A stretch of DNA of 64,000 nucleotides from Auriscalpium vulgare (taxonomy: Eukaryota > Basidiomycota > Agaricomycetes > Russulales > Auriscalpiaceae). Of the stretch, positions 21,408 to 31,649 are shown piece after piece. The notes under the pieces are model-generated. The model had not been told where the DNA came from and did no database searches. It saw only the letters and a program-made list of their open reading frames with translations. The DNA is taken from assembly GCA_019915015.1 (NCBI GenBank), contig JAHBBC010000014.1, forward strand, positions 992,001 through 1,056,000, given 5' to 3'. Position 1 is the first letter of the stretch; each line of letters opens with the position of its first letter. The position numbers were made by a program, and so were the translations under genes.

Positions 21408-23091
21408 TCACGCTGCGACAGCGTACTTCCGGCGCCACTTGTCGTCGATGCTCTCGAGGTAGTATGCGCCGGGCCAGATGTTGTCCAGCGAGCCCGAAGG
21501 CTGGTAGGGTGCGACGGCGTGGTTCTCCTCGCGCACCTTGAGAGCCGCGACGAACTCCTCGCACGGGACGACCTTGATGCTCTCGAGGCGCTTGATGAGG
21601 TCGAGCTTCTCGCGGATCTCGGACGTGTCGCCCTTGACGCGCAGCGTGAAGAAGGAGCTCGCGCACCCCGAGCCGAACGCGTACATCGACACGCGCTTGC
21701 CGAGGAAGTCGGCCGGCTCGATCGTGGAGACGAGCGACGCGAGGCCGCCGTAGAGGGACGCGGTGTACATGTTGCCGCAGCGCGCCGCGACGCGCATCGT
21801 GGGTGAGACGCGCTTGGCGTAGTCCGCCTTGCTCAACGCCATGAACGTCTTCTCGACATTCTTGTCCGTGATCGACGCCTTGTAGGTCAGGTCGAGGAAC
21901 TCGGCGGGGACGTTCGCGTACTCCTCGGAGTGTGGTGCGGAGAGATAGTCGTTGAAGAGCTGCGAGTTTGCGTCAGTCTACGCGTCAAGGGTAGCACAAG
22001 GTGCAACGTACGAGGCGGGCATGGCCCTTTTGCACCTGCTTGCCGTATGGCGAGTGGTAAACGGTGTAGTCGACATCGCGCTTGAGGTTGAAGACAGCCT
22101 TGGGGTCGCTGGTCTTGCCGTTGGCCTCGCCATTGGCGTGGCCGCCGAGCGCCTTCGTGGCGGCGGCGACCTTCGAGCGGAAGGCGGAGTACGCGCCGTC
22201 CATCGCGGCGATGTAGGTGGAGATCGAGAGCGGGCCGTCGACGGTGGGGTACTCAGAGGACAGGTCGGGCTTGTAGAAGTCGTATGTGTTGTCCATGTAC
22301 GTGCCGTGGATGGCTGTCATCAGAGCACGAGGTCAGCGATGCTGAGGAGCAGGCATTGAAACGCAGAAAACGCACGCTCAAAGACGAGGGGGGCATCGGG
22401 GCCGATGAGGATGGCGCAGGCACCCGCGCCCCCAGCAGGGCGCGCGGCACCCTCCGCGTAGACAGCGATATCGCCAGCGAAGACGATGGCGTTGCGGCCG
22501 TCCCACGAGCGGCTCTCGATCCAGTTGACGGCGTTGAAGAGTGCGGCGGTCGAGCCGTAGCACGCGTTCTTCGAGTCGAGGCCCTCGATGTCGTGGTTGC
22601 CGGACGCGGAGAAGAGGTCCATGAGGACGGTCTTGACGGACTTGGACTTGTCGATGATGGTCTCGGTGCCGACCTCGAGGCGTCCGATGGACTTGGGGTC
22701 GACGTTGTAGCGCTTCATGAGGCTCGACACGACTGGACAAACACATGTGAGAACGCCGCGAGGGAGGGCAGCAAAGACGACGCACCAGTCAGGGCCATGG
22801 AGTTGATGTCCTCGCGGTCGTCGGCGAAGGCCATGTAGGACTGGCCAAGGCCAATAGTGTACTTGCCCTTGGAGACACCATCGAAGACCTCAAGGTCCTC
22901 CTCAGAGATGCACTGCGGGGAGTTGTGAGCTGCGTTGACGACGAGGCAAGATGAGCGCGACGCACGCGACGGGGGAAGTACATGTCGATGCCGAGGATGC
23001 CGACATCCTTGGGACGCGGGCGCTCCGCCTGGGCCTCGAAGACGTTGGGGGTGGCGGCGGGGGCGGCGGTGGGGGCGGTCTCGATGGCCAT
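21408..23091 (-). CDS. ERG13: Hydroxymethylglutaryl-CoA synthase
   Basis: Condenses acetyl-CoA with acetoacetyl-CoA to HMG-CoA, the second step of the mevalonate pathway, in the cytosol. The start is at 23091 ([11 protein letters not shown]); the [15 protein letters not shown] strand opens the thiolase fold. The catalytic glutamate lies in [15 protein letters not shown], the nucleophilic cysteine in [14 protein letters not shown] and the catalytic histidine in [16 protein letters not shown]. The C-terminal [14 protein letters not shown] and the stop at 21410-21408 complete the protein. A handful of introns interrupt it, all GT...AG. Because it sits between cluster genes, it may be a cluster-linked precursor-supply gene rather than an unlinked primary-metabolism gene. 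If it is the only copy in the genome, its position is simply syntenic; that cannot be decided from this window. Confidence 0.97.
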
Positions 23092-24272
23092 TGTAGAAAA
23101 GTGCGGGTATAGCTGGGGGGAGGATATCAGGAGGGTGAGGAGATAGCGAGAGCAGGCGAGGCTTTTAGCAGTCAGGGTCTACGTAAAAAGGGTGATACGA
23201 TGCGGAAATCGTCCGATGTTTTAGAAAATAAGACGATCCATAAAATTCACAGCTGCGACAATCACCGCCCCCAAAGCAGGCAAACATTACCTCCCCCTCC
23301 TCTTCAGAGCCGAAACCAAGCCTACTTTCCGCCTTGTCCGCACGCAACCGGCCGTCACGACGCGGATGGCCTTACCTAACTCATCGGGTCCCGCTCTCTG
23401 CTCACGTCTCCCTGCGTCTTCTTCGCCTTCGAGCCCCCCGACGACCGGCATTTTTACGACAAGATAGCGCAGGAATGACCCACAGCCGCTCACGTCGGCT
23501 CCAAAGCGAAACAGGATTGGCGCGTTGTATGGAGCGCGGCGCGTTGTGGGACCCGAGTCGAACAGCATCGCTACGGTCAGTACACCATCAGATCGAACAT
23601 CCATTTGGGTTTACGTCGTCGGAATTCGACATGGAACCGCTCGTCCACCGGCCGCCCTCGCCCAGATCTTTCTCAAGTTCAGCATCAAGATCGAGATAGA
23701 GCAACGCACTTATCGACCATCCCAAAGGAGGCGCCGCCGCCCTGATCGCTGAAGCGCTGGCAAGACAAGGTTTTGAAACTGGTGGCAGGTTGGCAGGAGC
23801 GCTTTCAACGTGTCTGAGGTCTGGCCTTGAATGCGAGCGACTCGGAGGGACGTCGAGCGTGGGACTATCAGATAAGATGACCGCAGGATGCCGTGGCGGT
23901 GCGTAACCGTTTGGTCTCTGCATTCCTCATTTTCAACAGGCCTTAAGAGCGGCCGGGCAACCCGCGCGTGGCAAATAAAATGGAATGGTTGAACATGTCT
24001 CCTGCCAGTATCTGTACATGCACCGCCCTCGCCTCCCTTCAGGGCCCGTGCGTCGAAATCCACATGATGCGCTAATAATACAACGATGCGTCTGTTTTCC
24101 ATCCCGTCAGCGACTGCTCAGGCATCCAGTTGACGCCACGACGCACCTGTTATGATCACTTGTAACCTATTCATAAATCCAACACTCCCCAACGTAGATG
24201 TCACAGGCGGCCGATCACCACCGGCTCATAGCCCGAAGCCCAGAGTTTCCTTGAGACCTGTTGGACACGCCG
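23092..24272. other. Intergenic region upstream of HMG-CoA synthase
   Basis: About 1.2 kb. Several short open frames on both strands show no family motif. The HMG-CoA synthase promoter should lie in the right-of-start 300-500 bp. Confidence 0.4.
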
Positions 24273-24467
24273 TCAGCAGGAGCACACACGCGGAGAGGGG
24301 GACGGCGGACTCCTCGAATCCGTCCAGTAGTACCGCCACAATCCGGCGGCTGCGAGGGCAGCGACGGCTGCGCCTAGCCCGAGACGCACGACGACGCTTT
24401 GTGAGATGGTTACCTCGTCGAAGTCGAGGTCGAACGATGGGTGCTCGTATACGTCGAATGCGCGCAT
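24273..24467 (-). CDS. Putative small single-pass membrane protein
   Basis: A 64-codon frame starts at 24467 with the good context CACAATGCG. The protein begins MRAFDVYEHPSFDLDFDEV (acidic), continues with a hydrophobic helix (VVVRLGLGAAVAALAAAGLW) and ends with a short serine/proline tail. A TATA-like TATATA lies about 115 bp upstream of the start (24580-24586 on the plus strand). I do not recognise a family. The N-out/C-in or reverse topology cannot be decided. It could be a real short gene or a chance frame; the membrane helix and TATA element favour the former. Confidence 0.4.
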   Translation of the reverse strand: MRAFDVYEHPSFDLDFDEVTISQSVVVRLGLGAAVAALAAAGLWRYYWTDSRSPPSPSPRVCSC

Positions 24468-25045
24468 TGTGATTGTGTAGTGGGCGGGCAGACGAGGAGA
24501 TGAGGGCGGGAGGAAAGAAACGGAGACGACGAGCAAGCGGGTGGCAGATGCAATCAGATGACAAGCATGCGCCGACGGGCATATATACCGAGGCACAGCG
24601 AGCAGCTCGGGCGCGCACCGAACGCCTGGGCCTTTTGATCCTGCCACGATGCCCTCCGGTCACTTTCTCTGACACAGCCCGTTTCGAACCCGTTTCGCCT
24701 TACGCTTTTTCTCCGCCAGCCTCGGCTCCGGCCGTCTTCCCTTGACAAACGCTTCGTGTCCTTCGCTGGCAGTCGCGGGCGACACAAGCCAGTCATACGC
24801 CACCTGACCGCTCCATGTCCCGCCCCGAACAACACACAGCACATAGTATCAGGCGGCATGCGGCCTAGCGTGACACAAGCATTGTTCGAGTACGTATCCC
24901 CGGCCGACGGCATCTCCGCAGCAGCGGACACAAAGTCATGTGGATTCGAATTCATTTTCCAAGGGAAACAGCATTATCTGCCCTACCTCAACCATAGGCT
25001 CGGATCAGCCCCTTGATCCGGGCCGCGTGCCGCGGCCCCTTCTCC

Positions 25046-25067
25046 GAAGGGGCTTGCCGCAAACTGC
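25046..25067 (+). repeat. Left half of a 22-bp imperfect inverted repeat
   Basis: This segment (GAAGGGGCTTGCCGCAAACT...) matches the reverse complement of 26501-26522 at 20 of 22 positions. The preceding bases form a small hairpin (GCCCCTTC-TCC-GAAGGGGC, 25035-25053). Together the halves bracket about 1.45 kb of decayed sequence, as expected for an old mobile element. Confidence 0.5.
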
Positions 25068-25419
25068 CAGATTTGATGGGGTTGCTCAGGACCATGTCGT
25101 TCGGTCAGAATGCCTCCGATCTCTTTGAAACTTAATATATATATACTACAGATCCACATGAAACCGTTTATCTATTTTCCTCGCCAGCAATCGCTACCGT
25201 TGTTGTGTCTACAATACTACCAAGTGGCAGTAGTGGTTTTGGCAGAAATACCAGTCTGAGAGCGCGGAGCAAGTCCTGTTTGACCTTCTTTGGTGCCCAA
25301 TCGACATTTTATGCATCTATCCTCAACCTTAGAGTCTTGTTGCAGTGTTCGGGTGCCGTGCGCGCCGTCAGAGGTCGCACCAGCATGGGACGGCTAAGGT
25401 CCCGTGATCACATCCGGAA

Positions 25420-25810
25420 TCACGTCCGGTCACAGCCCGTCACAAGTCGCGTCGGGCAGTCACAACCCGCCGCGCCGTTGCTGCACGCCTCGCCGCAACC
25501 ACGAAGACCGCCGCCCCAGACGAAACCCTCCTCGTTGACCCTGGCTGGGGTGCACTTCTTGATTTGCTCTCTCCTGATGTAGATATCACTGATACCCTGG
25601 TCCAATGCCATCTCATTTTCTCACTGCTCCACCATCTCAATCTTTCCCTCCGCGACTTCATATTCTTCGTCTTTGAGAGCCCGATACACTCAGTCAGGAA
25701 TCAAGTCGGGATCTTTATGGGCTACCGGGCAGGATGGAGCACCCCGTTTGGCCCCGCACGCGTATATCAGGCCTGGCATGACCTCTTCCCAAAGAGCCGG
25801 CAACATCTGC
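25420..25810 (-). pseudogene. Decayed coding stretch of unknown family
   Basis: Read on the minus strand, one frame gives a coding-like protein (LPALWEEVMPGLIY, VYRALKDEEYEVAEGKIEM, ISDIYIRREQIKK, VNEEGFVWGGG) broken only by two TGA stops. Both stops could be former TGG codons, that is G-to-A changes. I do not recognise the family. Confidence 0.35.
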
Positions 25811-25819
25811 ACTCAATGG

Positions 25820-25915
25820 TTATGCCGTCTGGATAACACTGGCTTGCCAGTCATCGAGCTCGAACGTGAGCCGCAGCCGTTTGGCGATTTTGCACTTGAT
25901 TGACTCGATAGTCTC
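25820..25915 (-). pseudogene. Fragment resembling the N-terminal edge of a RecQ-like helicase domain
   Basis: The frame ends with TIESIKCKIAKRLRLTFELDD followed by WQASVIQTA. This resembles the Q-motif region (IK..F...WQ..VI.A) of RecQ-type DEAD/H helicases, which occur in many scattered copies in agaricomycete genomes. A stop follows at once and no Walker A motif is present. A weak call from a short match. Confidence 0.35.
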
Positions 25916-26500
25916 ATTGTCAGGGCGTATCCCGGAGAGTTTTGTCGTTGCGGGGGCCTTCCGGCTGCGTGGTGTGTGGTAGGCTTTATGCCGGCGACCT
26001 CGAGGAGTGACGCAGGTTTGGTTGCGACATGAGGTGCAGTAGCAGTATCGACTCGGTGCGACGAGCTCAAGCACCTGAAGCGCGGCCATCGCGATTGTCA
26101 CGGCGCGCGCTATTAGATGTCACGTCAGCACGATTATCGAAGATCTTTTGTAATCTATGTATGCATCTGGCTCAGATCTCTCGACTTTTCACCCTGTGCA
26201 ACCGCGTACAGTGCGTTCTGCCTCAAGTCGCGTTCAGATCATACTCCCCCATACCCCTTTGTTCGATGCCCGGCAGAATTGCGCTTCCACCTTCCCTCTG
26301 GATTCTTACACGGGCCCGATGGCAGAAACATGTTTGTACCTCACTTTCTGCAGCAATCTGGTACCGCTCCGCGAAGGCTAGCATATCTTAAATTTACAGA
26401 ATGCTTTTAATACATCTTAAATACAAGTGTACAAAGTTTGAGAAGGCTGCGTGGAAGGCTGCCCTCGGGAGACGTCGAGCGGCAACCCCCTACTTTCGAC

Positions 26501-26522
26501 GCAGTTTGAAGCAAGCCCCTTC
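26501..26522 (-). repeat. Right half of a 22-bp imperfect inverted repeat
   Basis: Partner of 25046-25067; see that entry. The two mismatches are adjacent. Confidence 0.5.
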
Positions 26523-27461
26523 TTCAAAGGGCAGCGGAGCTGCAATTGGCTTTGAAAGAAGGCGGCTTGTTCCGAACCTACCTCAACCAACCAATATTAA
26601 TTAATCAAATCCCCATACGTCCACAGTACGTCTTGCTATGGCGCACGACCTCTGCGCGTTGCTTGATATCTCACTCACGGATCTCTCAATTTTCCTAGCC
26701 GACCCATAGAGTACCTACTGGAGACGTAAAGGACGGTCTATTCGATCGGACCCCATGGGGTTCCTGGCCGATACTTGTGCCGCGGTATTCCCGCGCTGAT
26801 CCTTTGAGTGTTTACAGGGTAGGCCAGAGGGATTATTGTGGGCCATCAGCTTCAGATATCTGATCACTGCGACACCAGCGTGACCCTCGAGGCATGCTCA
26901 AGAAGGCGAGTACAGTACCAAGTACTTACCGCTGAACACATGTTCGTTGCATGTTCGCCAGATGCTGGTCAGAGTCCTATCCCCTTCGTCACGCTTCGAC
27001 TTCCTGGCCCTGCCTTGGCACCCTCAGCCTCGATGGTGTGCAACTTCGGCTTTCGAATCTCTCCATGCATGCTGATGTGCTGTTCTGAGAGCCTGGCAAA
27101 CATATGTCGTGCACTGGCAGGTGACCACAGGTGACCAGCCTCCTTGACTTGATTCTACCGCCAGTTTGCTTTTCTTGCTTACAGTAACACCCTTCGTACG
27201 CTGAGCCATGCAGTCTCCAGCTATACCGTACCTCCTTCAGTATGCAACCGGTGCGGAGATCAATCAGAGCTTATTTATGGAACGCTGACAGTCCTTGACA
27301 CAGACTTCGTCTGAGTGACCCAGTGGATAGCAAGGTGAAGACGGCCGAGAGGCTTGGGCGGTCACGGCGTGCTCGGCCGCCGCCGGCTCCATCTCTCATT
27401 CAGATCTCAATTCAGAGACTCATACAATATATAAACTACTTTATAGGTGCCCTTGACCAGT

Positions 27462-29744
27462 CTAGCCCACCGACAACTTCCCAGCGCCCGCCCGCCCTCC
27501 GTCCTCGCCATCAACCAGAGACACACGCAGCGGGAGCTGATTACCACGCGCCTCCTCACCCGCGACCATGGGAAGCATCACCAAGCAGTTCTCCCGGCGG
27601 ATTCGCGCGGCGCGCGGCGTCATCTCAAACCGCAGGTGCGCGACGAGCGCAACAACGAACGCCTGCAGCTCCACGACGCTGCGACCAGCCAATCTGCATC
27701 AGCGCTGCGCACGGAATAAATTCTATAGCGAGGTGCAACTCACGCGAAGCGCCAGCCGAGACACGAGCGATGGCCTGTGCCGAAGGACATCCTGTTAAGC
27801 GCGCGGTGCATTAGCAACGGGTCGGAGGTTATTATCTGCCGCGGCAGACGGAAGGTGGAACGACGTACAGATTGCCGAGGACGCCGACGCGGGTAATTCC
27901 CGCATCCACAGTCCCGTCCAGCCAACGCTCTGGCCGCCAGACATCCGCGTCTGAGCCCCAGATGTGCTTGTTCCTGCTCGCGCCTCGAGTCAGCGGTCTA
28001 GTCTAGCTCCGCGTGGTCATACCTGTTGTACGCGACGTTGGAAATGATGATGTGGGTTCCCTGCGCGATGGGAAGTTCGGAGGAACTGGCTATGGGCTGT
28101 GAGAGCGGGATGACGTCGTCGCGCGTGGATACGCGGAAGAGGTGCGGCACGACCGTGTCGAAGCGCAACGTTTCCTGCGCGGTCGGTCAGTATGTGTTTC
28201 ACTAACAGTGACTGTACTTTGATGCACTTTGATTACTGCGTTTAAGAATGGTAAGCTGTTGAGGTCGGCGGTGTCCGCCTCATGTGCGCCGGCAGCGAAG
28301 ATCTCTTCTCGAAGCTTGTCCTGGGCATCGGGGAGCCGTGCGAGCTCAAGGAGGATCCAGCCGAGGGAGTTCGTCGTGGTCTCGTGGCCAGCACCCAAGA
28401 TCGTCCTGAGGTCCTGTGAGTTCGACCGCTGCAATCCATGCATATAGCGAGATCCACTCACGCGAGCTGCGGGATGAGCTCCTCATCAACCAGCCTGCGG
28501 CTCTCGTCCTCGTTCCTGTTCGCCCGGACTGTCCATCGTTGAGCATCCACGTTGACAACCAATCGCAGACGGCGCACCGATCAGACTGAGGGCATCGCGC
28601 CCTTCGGTATCCTCCCCACGTTCTGCGACCAGCTTCCGGGCGACCGCATTCGATAGGCGCACATGCCGCCGGAGGAACGTCAGCCCCGCAGTCGGAAGGT
28701 ACGTCATCAAATCGAGCACGCGCGGCGGGACGTGCACCATTACGCCCTGCAGGAAGACCTTCCAGTCGGACGGCAGCCCGAACCCTTTCGCCCTGCGGCG
28801 GCGCGTGAGCTTATCTCTGGCAAATCCAGAATAGCGACGCACATGAAGCTGTGCAGCGACTCCTCGAGCTCCGCCTTCTGGTGGTCCAGATGGTTGAAGT
28901 CGTAAGCAAACGCGGCCTTGCCGAGCGCGTCGAGGACCGCGTGTCCCAGAAATGTCGGCATGTCTTCTTCCCGGGATGTCGACTTCGTTCCTGCGAGGCT
29001 GTCGCGGAACTGTTCGACCAGCTAGCTCGACATGGTCAAACACAGCGATCCTGTGTACACTTTCGGGGATGGCGCACCAGTTGGGCCGACGCACTAAACA
29101 CCGGTCGTAACGCGCGGCTCTCCGGCCCCCCGAACGCAGGAAGCATTACCCGGCGCTGCCTGTAATGGTCGTCGCCTATGCACGCGGAAGCCGTCAGTCA
29201 AGATAATCAGCTTCCCAGACACTGAAAAAAAACTCACCTTCGGCGCCATTAATGCCTTTCCCTGTGGCGGTATTCAGAGCGAAGCGCGCCGCATACGGCT
29301 TTACGAAATGATAACGCGACGTCTGCAGGATGTATTGGATCGCCTTCGGGTCTGAGATCCACAGCCGGTCTTCCTGCGCAAGGCTCTGCGTCAGTGCCTG
29401 CGTGCCTTGCGAATCGACCACGCACACCGAGGGGCGCCCGGAAGCGCGCCAGCATCCCGAACGCCTCCTGCCACCGGAGGTCGAATTCCCCGACCTGCTC
29501 GCGCATCAGTTGGCGCAGGCCGCCTGCACGGCCGCCGCAAGCTCAGCACCATGCAGCGAAGACAGATCACGTAGTCGCGCTAGATGAACGGGAACATACC
29601 AAGCCAGAATGACTCGGGCTCGGGTCCCGGGACGTGCGCAATGGATATGGACCCCCGCCGCGTTGCTCGCCATAAGGCCAGGAAGAGCAGTAGGATGAAT
29701 GAGGGCACCAGCCAGGAAATGGAAATGCTGTACAAGACGGCCAT
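27462..29744 (-). CDS. Cytochrome P450 monooxygenase 3
   Basis: Third microsomal P450. The start at 29744 gives the anchor MAVLYSISISWLVPSFILLL and the hinge HVPGPEPESFWLG. Joined exons give GEDRLWISDPKAIQYIL, HYRQRRVMLPAFGGPESRAL (C-helix), LATILGAGHETTTNSLGW (I-helix), KETLRFDTVVPHLFR (ExxR), PERWLDGT, the haem loop MSFGTGHRSCLGWRFA and the tail VVELQAFVVALV, with the stop at 27462. I checked the joints around LIVRANRNEDES, QLATILGAG and VIKETLR. They need particular splice sites but all stay in frame, so the stops in unspliced frames are intronic. A TATATATG box lies about 47 bp upstream of the start. It is the last gene before non-cluster genes and may be the right border of the terpenoid cluster. 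Confidence 0.92.
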
Positions 29745-29789
29745 GGTGGAGGATTGAACAGTGCGTGGCCTCGAGCATTTGTCAAAACG

Positions 29790-29800
29790 TCATATATACA
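29790..29800 (-). promoter_or_regulatory. TATA-like element of P450-3
   Basis: On the minus strand the bases read TGTATATATG. They lie about 47 bp upstream of the P450-3 ATG, a usual fungal distance. Confidence 0.45.
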
Positions 29801-30220
29801 TATGTTCCCTTCGCGTGCTGAAAAGCGGTCGGGCCTGTCGTCCGGCATGAAACCTGATCAATATTAGCAGATTGAAGCGATGCATGGTCGGCGACGCACA
29901 TATAAATGATGAATGTTCGCGTGGAGGCGACCGACCCACTCCGACCCACAGGCGCCCTTTGGCTCGGCCGGGATATAGCGTGGCCTACCAGGGCCCTCCG
30001 CGGGAAGCGAGATTGACGGCGGGGAAGTCTAAAGTGATCACAAATCTTGCAGGCTTGTCATGCATTGATGAATGATGACGGCGGTATATGCAGCCGGAAA
30101 CAGATACTTATCAGCAAGCTGAAGCCAACCTCGCTGGAGTCGCTGCCAGATCGTCGGGGTCGCCGATGTGGACCAAAGTCACATTGCTGGCTGATCAGGC
30201 GTCACTGCAATCAGGATACA
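29801..30220. other. Intergenic region P450-3 to HAD phosphatase
   Basis: About 420 bp with no supportable gene. It is the boundary between cluster-type and other genes. Confidence 0.4.
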
Positions 30221-31191
30221 TTATACCTGGAATAGGCTGTCGACGAACGTGGCAAACGAGTCGTGCACCTCGTCTGGCGGAACCAAACCCTCCTTGCTCT
30301 CATCGCCCGGTCTGTACTTTCCCGTCCTCACTGGAATTTTGACACTATCAGCGGGGCACCGTGCAGCACAAGTTCACGACACGTACCAAGCACCCTGAAT
30401 AACCCTAGCTCTAACGCGCCTCCGCTCAAGTCGTTCTGCACGTCGTCACCCACTATCACTACCCGTCCCTCGCGCTCCCCCACACCCGCGAGCGTTGCCT
30501 CGAAAAACGCGCGCTCAGGCTTGCCGACGACCTCCGCAGTGGTCCCGGTCGCATTCTCTAGCGCGGCGACGAACGGACCAGGACCGAGTGACAACCGAGA
30601 GTCCTTGTCTTCAAGGAAGCGTGCCCGGTGCGTAGCGATGAGCGGGATAGGTGCTAAAGATTCTCGTGAGGAGGACTGGGGACCGTGCTCGCGCATAAGC
30701 ACCCTGAAGGCGATGTTCAGGTGAGCGTAGTCGAGCTCCGAGGGAGCGAGGGCGACTACAACACCGTCGAAAGGTGCGTCCGCGTCACCGTTCTCGGGTG
30801 TGTCACTCAAGACATCTTGTTTCGCGGTCTCAGATGCAATAACGTATGGACTAGAGAGGCTTTGAGCAATGCACCATTGGAAAAGAGACACTACGCACCG
30901 CTTGATGCCTCTCGCATGCAGCACACCTTTCACCGCTCCGATGCTGGTGTACAGCTCGCCCTCACGAGGGTCAAGTCCCATCGACGTCAGTCGTCCACGG
31001 AGAGATGCTGTGGACTCTTTGGACGTGTTGCTACAGAAGCGGAGAGGGATCTGTGCGTCGCGCAGACGGTGGAGAGCCTGTGGTGCATTCGGAGTGGGGT
31101 TGGACGCGATATGTAGGGTCCCCGACAGGTCGAGGAGGATTGCTCGGATGGGAATGCGCATCAGACATTGGCTATGGGCATCAGTGGACAT
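30221..31191 (-). CDS. HAD-superfamily hydrolase, HDHD2-like (subfamily IIA)
   Basis: Predicted phosphatase of the haloacid dehalogenase superfamily. The start is at 31191 (an alternative, MRIPIRAILLD, lies 10 codons in). All four HAD motifs are visible: DLSGT (nucleophile motif I), FCSNTSKES (motif II), GKPERAFFEA (motif III Lys) and GDDVQND (motif IV). One intron lies between GIKR and PYVIASETAK. A second, short one (about 38 nt) near 30320-30360 leads into VRTGKYRPGDES, typical of the family end, with the stop at 30221. Reading through that intron gives a false stop at 30328. Substrate unknown. The gene is divergent from the coiled-coil gene. Confidence 0.85.
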
Positions 31192-31649
31192 GCGGGCAGG
31201 AGATGGGATGGGACGACTCGGACTGGGGATGGCTGATAAGCATCCCGCCGCGGGGCCCGACGCCGCCGAGGTCGAACCTGCGAGTAAAGGAGGAAAATAA
31301 AGAAAAATAGATCGTCACAGCAGACTCAAACGCGCTCCCAGAGGTGAAGTCAATGAGTTTAGTGATTGAGTACTTGAGGGCCCAGTGAACCAGGTTGCTC
31401 AGCAGTCTGAGGTCGTAGGGCACTACATAGTACTAGCCTCAGGCTAGGGCACTGTCGGAGTTTGCCGGTCCGCCCTACTCTCTACCATACTGCAGTCGCC
31501 TCCTAGTACCAGTATGTTTCCTCCCCGCGAGAAGAACGCTCTAGGTTTCGGGCGCAAGAAGAAGATTCTCACAATGCTACCCTCGCACCTCGCACAGCCT
31601 TTTGCCTCACCAGACCGGGCCATCCATCGCCTTCGATCCAAATAGTCGC
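31192..31649. other. Divergent intergenic region HAD phosphatase / coiled-coil gene
   Basis: Holds the HAD promoter and the uncertain 5' end of the coiled-coil gene. A GTATGTTTCC donor-like site at 31512 and an ATAG acceptor at about 31648 suggest an upstream exon whose start I cannot fix. Confidence 0.35.

Larger units (their letters stand above)
24468..27461. other. Gene-poor, repeat-relic region
   Basis: About 3 kb between the small membrane ORF and the 3' end of P450-3. It contains an inverted repeat (25046-25067 / 26501-26522), a decayed coding stretch (25420-25810), a RecQ-like helicase scrap (25820-25915) and an (AT)n run near 25135-25146. No intact gene is visible between 26100 and 27461. 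Confidence 0.5.
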
